Assembly (NCBI GenBank): GCA_918797485.1
Contig: CAKKNE010000005.1
Span: 62,001-126,000 of the forward strand
Origin: Pelagomonas calceolata
Taxonomy: Eukaryota; Sar; Pelagophyceae; Pelagomonadales; Pelagomonadaceae
DNA: 64,000 nucleotides
Direction of reading: 5' to 3'
Shown here: positions 1-9,777 of the stretch, one piece after another
How positions within the stretch are numbered: the first letter of the stretch is position 1
Layout of the letters: every line of letters starts with the position of its first letter
Program-made: the position numbers and the translations under genes
Notes under the pieces: generated by a model
Databases searched by the model: none
Told to the model about the DNA's origin: nothing
What the model saw: the letters and a program-made list of their open reading frames with translations, nothing else

Positions 1-345
1 TTCGAGCGGGACTTCGGTTCAGCATTGGTCGAGACGCTCTTCGGCGACTACGAGTCCCTGGCCGCATTACTGAGAGCGCCTCAACTCAAAGACGTCGTCA
101 CGCTCGTCGAGCAGCCGGGCCGGCCCGACCTCATGGTGCGCCTCGCTCAGACAGAGACGCCGGAGCGGGCCCAGCCGGCGGTCCGCGAGGCCCTACGTTC
201 ATTAGGCTTAGAAAGGTACGAGGCCACCTTCGCGCGCGAGGACGTGAGCGTGCAAACTTTGGTGCGCATGACGGACGACGACCTGGCAGCTCTAGGCTTA
301 CCAAAAGGGCCGCGGGTGCAGATCCTGGCCTGGGCGAGCCGCTGA
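1..345 (+). CDS. SAM-domain protein, C-terminal part (5' truncated by window)
   Basis: The frame is open from the first base and ends at TGA 343-345, so only the last 114 residues are visible. The final ~55 residues look like a SAM (sterile alpha motif) domain: a helix with EALRSLGLERY, a middle DVSVQTLVRMTDDDL segment and a closing GLPKGPRVQILAW helix, the usual SAM order. SAM domains mediate protein-protein or sometimes RNA contacts, often at the C-terminus of kinases, scaffolds or ankyrin proteins. Nothing upstream is visible, so the enzyme or scaffold it belongs to cannot be named. No intron is needed inside this piece. Confidence 0.7.
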   Translation, partial: FERDFGSALVETLFGDYESLAALLRAPQLKDVVTLVEQPGRPDLMVRLAQTETPERAQPAVREALRSLGLERYEATFAREDVSVQTLVRMTDDDLAALGLPKGPRVQILAWASR

Positions 346-1041
346 CTGATATCAACCCTATGTATGTGCCGCGGGCTCCAGGCCTCCGGCGAAAAACGAC
401 CCCCCCCCATCGAGTCCCCCGCGCGGCGGCGATATGCTGCCGTGGACGGGACACCTATTAATAACCCCTATTATCTCGTGAATCTTTTTTGCCTTCGTCG
501 ATGGCGTGCTTGCCCCGATCCATTCCACGTGGAACCCGATCCGGCGTCGTCGTCTGGCGCCGAGGTATATATGAATAGTTTACTTCGGATGCCTGAGAAA
601 CCCGTTTTTCCGCCTTACTTATTGGCCGAGACCCCTCCCTAGGCGCCGCGATAGTTCCCAGGCGCTAGTATGTCTTACTTGCCGCTAGCTTTACAGCTTT
701 ACCAAGAGACAAAGATTAATTGGGGTTACGCAGTGCGGGCCCACAGCTAGCCGGCGACGCGTTAACTGTTAGCCGGAACCCTCCTGCGTGACAGCTTTCA
801 GCTCCGCAGACCAGCGCTCGCCTCCGCCCGCCGGAGAGAGCCGCTGCCTTGTCGAAACTTCGGCAGGTCTCAAGCGGACAGAGCGGCCGCGCGCGCCAGC
901 CAGGGCGTGCGCTCAGCTCAGCTCGGGAGACAGACGCCGCGAGCCGCCGCGCGTCTACGAGGGGCGCCGCCGACCGCGGTCAGCCCTCCGGGACGCACGA
1001 TAGGCAACGACAGCAGCAAATCGTCGGGCCAGCCGGCAAAC
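346..1041. other. Intergenic stretch with one promoter palindrome
   Basis: No convincing gene. The only structured signal is the palindromic element at 664-689, 353 bp before the Snf7 start. Short open frames here lack any family resemblance. Confidence 0.6.
664..689. promoter_or_regulatory. CTAG palindrome element, copy 1
   Basis: GCTAGTATGTCTTAC followed by TTGCCGCTAGC: inverted CTAG halves around a TGTCTTAC core. Lies upstream of the Snf7 gene. One of 13 copies in this window, all in 5' intergenic DNA. Confidence 0.55.
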
Positions 1042-1722
1042 ATGAACCTCTTCGGGCGGCGGCGGTCGAAGCCGCGGGGCGCCCCGGCGTCCAAGGACCC
1101 GGCGCAGACGATCGTGTCGTTGCGGGGCACCCTCGACACGTTGGAAAAGCGCCAGGCCCACCTCGACAAGCAAATCGCCAAGCAGGTCGCGGAGGCCAAG
1201 GCGAAGATGGCCAAAAAGGACAAGCGCGGCGCTTTATTTTGCCTTAAAAAGAAGAAGATGTACGAAGCGGAAATCGAGAAACTGAACGGCGCGCGCCTGA
1301 CCCTCGAGTCGCAGATCATCGCGCTCGAGGGCACGGTGACGAATGCGGACACCGTCGCGGCGATGAAATCGGGAGCGACCGCCATGAAGCACGCGCGGGC
1401 TGATGTCGACGCCGACGCCGTGGGTGATTTGATGGACGACATCCAGGAGGAGATGGCCACCGCCGACGAGATCTCGGCGGCGATCAGCGCTCCTGGCGGC
1501 GATTTGTTGGGAGATGACGAGCTGCTCGACGAGCTCAACGAGCTCGAGGAGCACGAGCTCGAAAGTCAATTATTGGACGCGCCGCCGATCCCCGTGGCGC
1601 CCCTGCCCGATGCACCGCTCTCAATGCCTGCGGTTCCGACGCAGCCGCCGGCCGCACCCGCGAAACAGGAAGATGCGGATCTCGCCGCGCTGCGGGAGCT
1701 CGAGGCGGCGATGGCGATGTAG
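1042..1722 (+). CDS. SNF7: ESCRT-III core subunit, Snf7/CHMP4 (VPS32) family
   Basis: A 226-residue protein with the Snf7 plan: a short basic N-terminus (MNLFGRRRSK), a long charged coiled-coil hairpin (about residues 20-115, including the KKDKRGALFCLKKKKMYE segment typical of CHMP4), then acidic autoinhibitory helices (GDDELLDELNELEEHEL, about 155-175) and a Pro-rich linker. The last residues, DADLAALRELEAAM, resemble the CHMP4 helix that binds Alix/Bro1 proteins. ESCRT-III filaments cut membrane necks in multivesicular body formation, cytokinesis and membrane repair. The ATG at 1042 is chosen because it starts the conserved basic helix; the frame is open upstream but with no family resemblance. 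No intron. Length fits the family (about 220 residues). Confidence 0.9.
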   Translation: MNLFGRRRSKPRGAPASKDPAQTIVSLRGTLDTLEKRQAHLDKQIAKQVAEAKAKMAKKDKRGALFCLKKKKMYEAEIEKLNGARLTLESQIIALEGTVTNADTVAAMKSGATAMKHARADVDADAVGDLMDDIQEEMATADEISAAISAPGGDLLGDDELLDELNELEEHELESQLLDAPPIPVAPLPDAPLSMPAVPTQPPAAPAKQEDADLAALRELEAAMAM

Positions 1723-1825
1723 TCCTCGGAGTAACGATTGACCTTTGTAGCTCGTGTCTTTTCGCGCGCAGCCGTGTTTGCTCTTACTACCCCTAGTCTA
1801 ACCCTTAAGATGGATAAGATGGATG

Positions 1826-2815
1826 TTACATCGGCCTGCAAGAGTCTACCGCGCTGGTGCCGGGAGGGGGGAAGCGGGCAGCAGAAGGAAACCTAAAACC
1901 CCCCGCATGCAGCAGTTTCTCCCTGAAGTACTGCGTAAAGCGCAGATTAGTCGTCGTTCGAGGCTCTCGACGTAGAATATCCATCAGCATAGGTCCTTGA
2001 ACACCGGGCGGGTTGTGAACGACCAAAGCTCGATTCCAACCTCTGTGCGCCTTGAGAACGTCGCACCCGTTTTCGATGAGGAACGTCGCCAGCTGATAAT
2101 GAGCTTTGGTTAGCCGCCCCGCGGTGAGGCACCAGCAGAGAGGGGTCGTGCCGATATCGCACTTAGGGTCGATGTCGCGGCCCGCCGCCAGAAGTAGCCG
2201 GGCGAATTTCATCGCTTCGCCAGGGGCGTACACCGCCAAAAAGTGTAGCGGATGTTTTCCACTGGGTCCGATCGAGGCGTCGAGGTCCGCTCCATAGGCA
2301 ACCAACGGAGAAACAAGTTCAAATCCCACAAAGAACTTTTCAGCAAAGAACCCGTCATTCCTCGCCGCGAGCGAGGTGACCAGCCCAAGCGTCCGCCCCG
2401 CCGCCCTACGAGACGCCAGGTTAGCGTGGGGCGCTCGATACGTTGTCCGCAGGATATGCTCCGCCTCGCGCACCGTGAGGCCGACGCCGCCGTAGCGTGA
2501 CCTTTCGGCCACGTCCGTGCCCTTGCGCAGCGCCGTCCGCGCCTCCAGGTCCTTCCCGGCCGCGACGACGAGAGCGGGGACCACGGCGTGCGAGGCAATC
2601 TTTGAGAGCACGTCGGCCGGCAGGTGCAGCAAACTTAGTCTCGTGCGCGCCGCTTTGCGCGTGAGACCGAGGGCCGCGGCCTTCATGCACCGGAACGTGT
2701 AATCGTCGATGGCGCCGTCGTCGTGCAAGCGCTTCAATTTCCGCAGCGCCTCCTCGTCGATGGGATAGGGGCCCACCAGCGGGGCGGCGCGGGCGGCCGT
2801 TTGCGATTCATTCAT
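1826..2815 (-). CDS. Ankyrin-repeat protein
   Basis: A 329-residue protein. The first third has LHDDGAIDDYTFRCMKAAALG and an LHLPADVLSKIASHAVVP segment that looks like a short F-box-like helix pair. The middle carries degenerate ankyrin repeats (HPLHFLAVYAPGEAMKFARL, then TTPLCWCLTAGR and a LATFLIENGCDVL helix). Ankyrin repeats are binding surfaces; no catalytic residues are seen, so no biochemical function can be given. The F-box-like reading would suggest a ubiquitin-ligase adaptor but is weak. No intron. It converges on the Snf7 gene, ending about 100 bp from it. Confidence 0.65.
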   Translation of the reverse strand: MNESQTAARAAPLVGPYPIDEEALRKLKRLHDDGAIDDYTFRCMKAAALGLTRKAARTRLSLLHLPADVLSKIASHAVVPALVVAAGKDLEARTALRKGTDVAERSRYGGVGLTVREAEHILRTTYRAPHANLASRRAAGRTLGLVTSLAARNDGFFAEKFFVGFELVSPLVAYGADLDASIGPSGKHPLHFLAVYAPGEAMKFARLLLAAGRDIDPKCDIGTTPLCWCLTAGRLTKAHYQLATFLIENGCDVLKAHRGWNRALVVHNPPGVQGPMLMDILRREPRTTTNLRFTQYFREKLLHAGGFRFPSAARFPPPGTSAVDSCRPM

Positions 2816-3174
2816 AGTCGCGTGTTGCGCGTTAGTTCGAGTTGCAATGTGACTGTCAGAGATGCACAGTCAGCTCTAGCAAATCGCTCTCGTATCCTTA
2901 CAGTTAAGCAAGTGAGCGTAGTTGCCGCGAAATATAACCCTGACTACTGCTTTTGCTCGAAGTCTAGGAGATGAAGCGATACAGAGATGACGATGCAGCT
3001 AAAATTTTATCTGAACTCGCCTGGGCGACCCGTCCTACGACCTGATTCGACGCGCTCGGGCTGATCACGGAGGGGTACGTACGCTTCTATCGTCATGTTT
3101 TCGCGCCGCCGATAGTTCCTGGGGAATATCGCGCCGGCGTTCGACGCGAGCATGGATATCACAAAACAAGCAAC

Positions 3175-5106
3175 TTAAGAAGCCACCGCCGCGACGTCCT
3201 GCGGGTCCTCGACGCCCGTCGCCGCGCCTACATCCGAGCACTGCCCGCCGATCACGGCCCGCGCCACGCGCAGCCCGTCGACGGCCGCGGAGACGATGCC
3301 CCCCGCGTAGCCCGCGCCCTCGCCGCACGGGTATAAGTTTTTGAGGGACACAGACTCGCATTCAGCATTGCGCACGACCCGTAACGGCGCCGACGTCCGC
3401 GTCTCGACGCCGTGGAGGATCGCGTCGTCGCCGACAAATCCGGGCATGGACCTTTCGAACGCGCCCGTCGCCGCGGCCCGCAGCGCGTCCGCCAAGGGAT
3501 CTGGGAGTAAGCCGTCGTGCAATGACGCCTCGCGCACGCCCAATCTATAGGACGACGCCGGCGGCGGTCTCTGACGCGGCGCTTTCTTGTCGACGAAATC
3601 GGTCAGGCGCTGGACGGGGCAGACGTAGTCGCCGCCACCCAAGAGAGCCGCCTTCCTCTCCAACGACCGCTGGAAGGCGAGGACGCGCCGCGCACCCTTC
3701 GTTTGATCCAAGCACGGGTCGTCCGTCGCAACACTCACGACCAGCGCCGCGTTCGCGAACAGCGAGTGCCGCCGCGAGTAGGACATGCCGTTGACGACCA
3801 TCTCCGACGGTTTTGTTAGAGCTGGAACAACTTGCCCCCCAGGACACATGCAGAAACTATATATGGAGTGGTCGCCGACGTCCGCCGCGAGTCTATATGC
3901 CGCGACCGGTAACAGAGCCTCCGAGTCCCTCGACAAAGCTTCGTCGGTCGGGTGCCTTAACAGATTGGCCTTGTCGGTTCTAGAATTGCCCGTGACGACG
4001 CGGCAGGCGAGGTCGCCGTAGGCCAGACCATTCACCAACGACTGCGGGTGCTCCACCCTAAAGCCGACCGCGACGGGCTTCGCCTCGAGTTTGGCGCCCG
4101 CGGCCTCGAGCGCGTCGTAGACGTCGTCGGCGCTGTGGCCCGCGGCGCAGACGACGGCGTCCGCATGTATCGTGGCCTCTCCGGCTTCGCCCAGCACGCG
4201 GACGCCGACGCACTCGTTATTTTCCGTCTCGAGGCCCAGCAACCGCGTGCCGAAGCGCAGGTCCACGCCGAGTTCCGTCAATTGCCCGCGCAGCGACTTG
4301 AGGATGCCGATGAGGCCGTCCGTGCCGAGGTGCGGCGCGCCCTGCGTCAATATTTCCGAAGGCGCGCCGTGGCGCACGAAGGTCCGCAGGACCGCGCGGA
4401 CGTCGCCCGAGTTGCGGCCGATGCGCGTCGTGAGCTTGCCGTCGGACCACGTGCCTGCGTCGCGTTCCCCCGGTCGACGGTCCCCACCACCACGCTTTCC
4501 TTAAGACGCCGCCGTCGCGCCCGCGCCGCCCTCGCCAAAGCAAAAGTTCGACTGCGCCTGGAGCTGGCGCCCCGCCATGAGCCGGCCGATGTCGCGGCCG
4601 CGGCGCTCGACGGGCTCGCCGCGCTCGATCAGTGTCACGGCGCAGCCGTCGGAGGCGAGCTGCAGCGCCGCGAAGAGGCCCGCGGGGCCCGAGCCGACGA
4701 CGACGACAGTGCGCTTCTTCTTCGTGTCCGTGACGCGCGCGGGCGCTACGGTCAAACCCTCGAGCCGCTCGCAGCGGCCCGGCTGCTCCGCGAGCGCGCC
4801 GGCGCACTCGACGTCCACGACGTAGGTCCAGCGCGGTTCGGGCAGCTTCTTCCGCACGTCGAGCGACTTGCGGACCACTCTTATTACTCGCCGGAGCCTC
4901 CCCTTTTTTGTCACGCGCTTCTTGCAGGCCTTCTTCAGCGCCGGCGAGAGCTGCGACGACGGCGCCGCGGCGCCGGGGTCCGCGCCCTGCGGCACGACGA
5001 CGTCATATAAGCGGTAGGTGCCGTGGAGCTTTGTTGGTTGCTTCGTGCGCGGTGGCGCGATGAGTGCGGAGGCTGCTGTTATGAGTGCTAGCAGGCGTGG
5101 CGCCAT
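3175..5106 (-). CDS. FAD-dependent oxidoreductase (COG2509-type), leader-bearing, one GC-AG intron
   Basis: Two exons, 5106-4521 and 4454-3175, give 621 residues in frame. The start MAPRLLALITAASALIAPP is a hydrophobic signal followed by a plastid-like leader. The dinucleotide site VVVVGSGPAGLFAALQLA is an FAD-binding Rossmann motif; it is followed by GRQLQAQSNFCFGEGGAG and, after the intron, TWSDGKLTTRIGRNSGDV and RHGAPSEILTQGAPHLGTD. The C-terminus has NLYPCGEGAGYAGGIVSAA, the second FAD site. This is the layout of the uncharacterised 'FAD-dependent dehydrogenase' family found in bacteria and plastids; the substrate is unknown. The 66 bp intron (4520-4455) begins GC and ends AG. This choice alone rebuilds the GGAGTWSDG junction and keeps the frame. 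A promoter palindrome lies 123 bp upstream. Confidence 0.85.
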
Positions 5107-5228
5107 CTCTTCGTAGCAGTGGTGCTCGGGTTAGCACTGCTAGCGCACACTCGCTCGAGGCGCAGCACTGCTGCACGATGGCTATCGTTCTGAACAGCAA
5201 ACTTCACACAGCCGCGCTCCTGAAACTA

Positions 5229-5252
5229 GCTAGCTGCATGTAAGACACTAGC
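5229..5252. promoter_or_regulatory. CTAG palindrome element, copy 2
   Basis: GCTAGCTGCAT then GTAAGACACTAGC. Sits 123 bp upstream of the FAD oxidoreductase start (minus strand). Near-perfect match to the consensus of the 13 copies. Confidence 0.65.
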
Positions 5253-5362
5253 ATTAGCAACAACTGGACCCTAGACGCCTCGCCGCCAAGCCAAAAATGA
5301 TCCTCACAAAAGTGCGCCGCCCCACTGGCCCACGACCACAAGGCGAGGTGTATTGGATGTAA

Positions 5363-5850
5363 CACCCGCCACAAGGGGCAGCACGCGATGCACGAGCCGG
5401 TGGGCGGAGGTGGACTTACGCGAAGGCGCTCTACAAGGACGGCGCCTCCACGCTCGACGATCTGCGCAAGGCCGTGACGACGCTCGAGGATGTGGTGCCG
5501 ACCGCGCGGCGCGTGCTCGGAGGCGCACATCCTGTGACAGGTGCGATTGAGGCCGATCTGCAACACGCGCGAGCCGCGCTCCGCGCCCGCGAACAACCTT
5601 TGTTGCCGCTGGTCATCTCCGTCGCGGGCCCGCAGGGCGACGAAGTATACTTCAAGGTGAAGCCGACGACGCTGCTGCAAAAGATCTTCGACGCGTACGC
5701 CAATCGCAAGGGCGTCGCCGGCGATCGCTGCGCTTCCTTTTCGCTGGCGTCGCCGACGGCGAGCAGACGTGCGCGGACATTGGCCTGGAGGACGACGATC
5801 AGCTGAAGGCCGAGAATGCGCAGGACGCCGTCGCCGCGCGCGATGAGTAA
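5363..5850 (+). pseudogene. TPR-protein tail fused to a SUMO-like domain (remnant)
   Basis: The frame is open from 5363 but has no ATG. WTYAKALYKDGASTLDDL, LEDVVPTARRVLGGAHP and HARAALRAR match the C-terminal tail of the large kinesin-light-chain-like TPR proteins common in some algae. This runs directly into LPLVISVAGPQGDEVYFKVK and LLQKIFDAYANRKGV, a ubiquitin-like beta-grasp closest to SUMO. At about 5725 the frame must gain one base; the other frame then continues RFLFAGVADGEQTCADIGLE and ends DDDQLKAENAQDAVAARDE at the stop 5848-5850. It lacks a GG processing end, so it would not act as a conjugable SUMO. With no start and a broken frame it is probably a gene fragment or a C-terminal exon set. 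Ends 15 bp from the convergent TIP41-WD40 gene. Confidence 0.55.
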
Positions 5851-5865
5851 GACCGTACAAAAATA

Positions 5866-8003
5866 TTACACATCATCCATACACTCATCGACCCCGACCG
5901 CGCCGCCGCGCCCCGCCACCAGGAGCCTTCCACCGGAAAACGCGACCGCCGCCGCGGCATCAAGATCCAAACAGCGCACGGGCGCCGCGGCGCGCGGGAC
6001 GGCGTCGTCGGCGCGCGCCGCGTCGAAGACGAAGACGCGGCCGTCGACGGCCGCAGCCGCCAGGATGGGGCGCGGGCCGGGCCGCCAGGCCGCGTGCGCC
6101 CAGCGCGGCCGCCGCGGCGCGACGCCAAGCACCGGCGCCTCGCCGCGGTCGAGGCCCGGCGCGACGCACGCGAGCGCGCGCCCGCCCGCCGCGAGCAACC
6201 AGCCGCCTCCCGAAAATGCGACGACGCGCACCGGCGCCTGGAAGCCCGCCCAGGTCGTGACGTCGCCGCCTCCATATATTCGGACGGCCCCGTCGAGACA
6301 GCCCGCCGCGTAGCGACCTTTGCGAAGCGCGAGCGCGCACACCGCGGCCGGAGACGCGAGCTTCGCGGTCGTGGCGTCGACGACGAGCAGCGCGTCGCTG
6401 CCGGCGGCCGCGCCGACGACGGCGACGCCGTCGGCCGCGGCGAGGGCCGTCGCGGGCCGGTCCAGCGCCAGCCGTTTGACGACGGCGCCCGTCCCCGCCG
6501 CGAACAGCACGACGCATCGCGGCGTCGTCGCGGCGACGACGTCGGACTTCGCGAAGGCGACGCCGCGGACGGCCCGGTCCAACGACCCGTCTCCCAGTTC
6601 AACCGTCGCCGCGAGCGCGCCGTCGGCCGCTGCCAAGACCTCGACGCGGCCGTCGTCGAAGCCGACCGCCACGTACTCGTCGCTCGCGGCCACAGCCGTC
6701 GCCGCGGCTTTGCAGCAGCGCGTCCAGCGGTCGGCGCCCGTTGTTGGGTCGACGGCGGCGATCGACGCGTCGTCGACGAGGACCGCGACGCGCGCCGTTG
6801 CGGCCACGAGCGTCGCGCCTCGCCCGCGGGACCACGCGACCGCGGCCGGCGGCACAGATACGCGCCGCAGGAGCGTCGCGGGCAGGCGCAGCTCGTCCGT
6901 CTCGCGCTTTACGAGGGGCAACGCGCGCGCGCAGTGGCGGTCGCCCGCGCCACCGAGGTCCACGCAGGGCGGCGCGCCCGCGCCCGCGACGGCCGTCCAG
7001 TCGCCCTCGCGCCAGGACCGCTCGCGGAGCACGCGGTCGCCGAAGCCGGCGAACCGCGCGTCGATGACGCGCGCGCGGACGCCGTTGACGCGGATGAAGA
7101 AGCGCGAGTAGGCAACCCAGAACCGCTCGTGCGCGCGCACGCGGACGCGGAAGAAGCCGAACGAGTGCGGGTCGAGGTCGTCGCGCCACAAATCCACGGA
7201 CTCCTCGAAGCGCGGCGCGCGGCCGTCGGCGGCGATGAGGGCCTCGAGGTCGAGGGTCTCTTTTGTTGGTTTCCATTGCGGCGGCGGCGGCGCGCAAAGG
7301 CCGTCGTCGGTCTCGTCGTCGTCCTGATCCGCGGCGGACGCGAGGAGCGGCGGCCTCCCGTAGACGCAGCGGCACGTCGGCCGCCGGACTCGCGGCGCGT
7401 CGTCGCCGAAGCCGCAGTCGGGCAGCCAGCCCTTGGGCACGCGGAAGATCGAGTCGCCGGGGCGGCTGTGCGGCGCGTCGATGGCGGCGACGGCCGTGGC
7501 GCCGCGGTACCTGTGCGTTTGTACGTTACCGTCTACCGGCACGCCATCGCCGCGCCATCTATGCAAAGTCTGATTGCTACGCGGACGCGAACGGCGTCGT
7601 GAACGTCCAGTCCCAGGTGCTCGGCGCCGCGGACCTGCGCGACCGCGTTTTACGCCGTCGAGCGGAAGGACGCCGCCAAGGACCGGTGCGGGATCGGCTC
7701 CGCGTCGAGGAGCGCCCAGCTCCGGAGCGCCTCGCGCGTGTCGAACGCGAGGCGCACGCCCGACGCGTCGTGGCGCAGCGCGAGCAGGTTCCGCCCGTAG
7801 AGCGCCTCCGGCAGCTCCTGGTTTGTCGCGCGGCCGAGGCCGAGCTCGCGCTTCCAGGCCACCTGGCTGTCGGCGGCGAGGCTCCGCTTCGCGACGCTCA
7901 GGATGGGGGCGCGTTTTGTTTTTATCGTCCAGTTCCCGGTCGTGTGGGTTTTTGTTATGGCTTTGCCGGCGGCTAGGGTTGCGGCTTGTTCGTCGGGGTA
8001 CAT
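5866..8003 (-). CDS. TIP41-like domain fused to a C-terminal WD40 propeller
   Basis: Start at 8003 (MYPDEQAATLAAGKAITK). WTIKTKRAPILSVAKRS, then LGRATNQELPEALYGRNLL and the strand SGVRLAFDTREALRSWALL match the TIP41/TIPRL N-terminus. WDWTFTTP and YRGAT are joined across an 82 bp intron (7592-7511), whose GT-AG removal restores the family motif DWTFTTPYRGAT. SFGFFRVRVRAHERFWVAYS and RFFIRVNGVRARVIDARFAG are the TIP41 core. TIP41 proteins bind PP2A-type phosphatase catalytic subunits and tune TOR signalling. The frame then runs without a stop into about 370 residues of WD40-like repeats (VAVGFDDGRVEVLAAADGA, RYAAGCLDGAVRIYGGGDV). A 1-2 base frame change is needed at about 7640-7690, from assembly error or a tiny intron. 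The fusion is unusual; ordinary TIP41 proteins end after the core. Confidence 0.75.
7511..7592 (-). other. Short intron of the TIP41-WD40 gene with CGCCATCG module
   Basis: 82 bp GT-AG intron placed by the conserved DWTFTTP/YRGAT junction. It contains GCGCGGCGATGGCGT, the shared module found in most introns of this window. Confidence 0.75.
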
Positions 8004-8409
8004 TCTTTTTTTTTTGTTTGGGAGAGCTTGTGCCGCCCACGATTGCGGTGTGCTGCCGCGTAGACCGGCGTTCGTGCGGCGTTGCTGGTACAGCGTCGGT
8101 AGGCCGCAGAGGCGCAGTACACGCCGGCGTATGCCAATACAGCGGATGACGCGCTTTGTTTGTTTTGGCAGCTGTGCTCTCTCAGTGGTATTTTTTTGCA
8201 CGGCCGTAGCGCTGGCTTTTTTGGACTTTGAGCTTTGGTTGGTGTTCGGTGGAGTCCGTGGGCGATTCCTGTGGCAGCGTGGCCACGGCTTGGCCGGTTC
8301 AGAGCCTCTAGCTTGGCCCTCTAGCTTTTGGCCCTTTAGCTTTGGCCCACTTGTTGTTTGGCGCGCGGACGAATTTCCGTCGCACTATACAATTTCATTA
8401 TTTCCTCCA

Positions 8410-8436
8410 CCCGGAATCGCCTCTGGCGATTCCGGG
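8410..8436. repeat. Hairpin repeat, copy 1
   Basis: Perfect inverted repeat: 12-base arms CCCGGAATCGCC and GGCGATTCCGGG around TCT. Followed by GGCGCCGCGTTCGACGGCC, which recurs after the other copies. Confidence 0.7.
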
Positions 8437-8555
8437 GCGCCGCGTTCGACGGCCGCTCGCCTTTGCCCGTGCCCCCTAGACGTGGCCCCCCTTTGTTGTT
8501 TGGCTCGCGGCGCGAACCGTCGCACTATACAGGCCGGCCGTGACGTCATTCTTCA

Positions 8556-8582
8556 CCCGGAATCGCCTCTGGCGATTCCGGG
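8556..8582. repeat. Hairpin repeat, copy 2
   Basis: Same 12-base arms as the copy at 8410, about 146 bp downstream, within a local duplication. Confidence 0.7.
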
Positions 8583-8639
8583 GCGCCGCCGCTCGACGGC
8601 CGCTCGCCCGCCGCCGAACGCGGCGCGACCCACCCGACC

Positions 8640-9187
8640 ATGCGCGAATTTTGGGGGCTTTAGCCCCCCATCTTCACCGCATGAGAGTGCCCTTGTGACT
8701 TGTAGGTCAAGCCCGACGGACCGGTGCCCGCGCCGACCTTTGCCTCGGGCGCGTGCCTTTTGTGAGGCCTTGTGTTGGCCTTTCGGTCCCGATCACAGCC
8801 GCGCCGCGAGGCCCAGGCCGCGGTCGTCTGCTCGCACGCTTGCAGACAACCGCGCAAGCAGCGTCGTCTCAAATGTTCCGCGCGCGGCGCGTGCAATCTC
8901 TCGAGAGCGTGGTAGTATTTCTACCCCACCGGCACGCCGTCGTCCCGCTTACGCCATCGACGCGACACGCCATCGACGCGACCCATTTTGAAGAAGCGTC
9001 GCTTCTCGCGCGCGTCGAACGCGAGGCGCACGCCCGACGCTTCGTGGCGCAGCGCGAGGAGGTTCCGCCCGTAGAGCGCCTCCGGCAGCTCCTGGTTCGT
9101 CGCGCGGCCGAGGCCGAGCTCGCGCTTCCAGGCCACCTGGCTGTCGGCCGCGAGGCTCCGCTTCGCGACGCTCAGGATGGGGGCGCG
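8640..9187. repeat. Tandem duplication unit A (nearly identical to 9778-10325)
   Basis: About 548 bp nearly identical to the segment 1138 bp downstream, including the hairpin GGGGGCTTTAGCCCCC near its left end. It carries a truncated TIP41 first exon on the minus strand. Confidence 0.85.
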
Positions 9188-9280
9188 TTTTGTTTTTATC
9201 GTCCAGCCGTCTTTCGTTGTGTGCTTTTTTGTTATTGCTTTGCCGGCTGCTAGTGTGGCGGCTTGTTCGTCGGGGTACAT
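8921..9280 (-). pseudogene. Truncated TIP41 first-exon copy 2
   Basis: From 9280 the frame starts MYPDEQAATLAAGKAITK and continues through the same WTIKTKRAPILSV and ELPEALYGRNLLALRH blocks as the complete gene at 8003. After GVRLAFDARE it leaves the family sequence for an intron-like stretch holding two GCGTCGATGGCGT modules, and stops at 8921. None of the TIP41 core follows. It keeps its own upstream palindrome (9448-9471). Possible products are a 119-residue truncated protein or none. Confidence 0.7.
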
Positions 9281-9447
9281 TTTTGCTTTTGTGAGAGCTG
9301 CTCTCTCAGTGGTTTTTTGTGCACGGCCGCCGTAGCGCTGGAATTTTCTTTGCTTTGAGGCTTGGGTTGGTTGAATGCGAGCCGTGGACGAGCGCTGTGT
9401 CTGCGAGGGCACGGCTTTGGGCTGTCCTGGGCTCGAGTGCGCCGTGG

Positions 9448-9471
9448 GCTAGCGGGCTGTAAGACACTAGC
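9448..9471. promoter_or_regulatory. CTAG palindrome element, copy 3
   Basis: GCTAGCGGGCT then GTAAGACACTAGC, 168 bp upstream of the truncated TIP41 copy starting at 9280 (minus). Confidence 0.65.
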
Positions 9472-9545
9472 AAGCAAGCGCCGTGCCTCGAGGCCCGTGT
9501 GTTTGTGATTGGCTCGCAGTAGAAATATTTTTATTATTTCCTTCA

Positions 9546-9572
9546 CCCGGAATCGCCTCTGGCGATTCCGGG
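9546..9572. repeat. Hairpin repeat, copy 3
   Basis: CCCGGAATCGCC/GGCGATTCCGGG arms around TCT, same flank as copies 1 and 2. Confidence 0.7.
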
Positions 9573-9688
9573 GCGCCGCGTTCGACGGCCGCTCGCCTTT
9601 GCCCGTGGCCCCCTGGACTTGCCCCCCCTTTGTTGTTTGGCTCGCGGTAGTGATTTCCGTCGCACACCACCGTCATTTCGTTCACTCA

Positions 9689-9717
9689 CCCGGAATCGCG
9701 CCTCTGGCGATTCCGGG
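9689..9717. repeat. Hairpin repeat, copy 4 (arm insertion)
   Basis: As the other copies but with two extra bases (GCGCC) in the left arm, giving an imperfect stem. Confidence 0.6.
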
Positions 9718-9777
9718 CGCGCGTTCGACGGCCGCTCGCCGGCCGTCGAACGCGGCGCGACCCCACCCCCGACCATG

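Noticed and set aside
4048-5010. 320-codon open frame opposite the FAD oxidoreductase
   Set aside because: Shadow of the coding strand; the FAD-binding motifs are on the minus strand.
6094-7602. A long open frame opposite the WD40 gene (about 500 codons)
   Set aside because: Arg/Gly/Ala-rich shadow of a GC-rich gene on the other strand; no domain, and the minus frame holds clear TIP41 and WD40 motifs.
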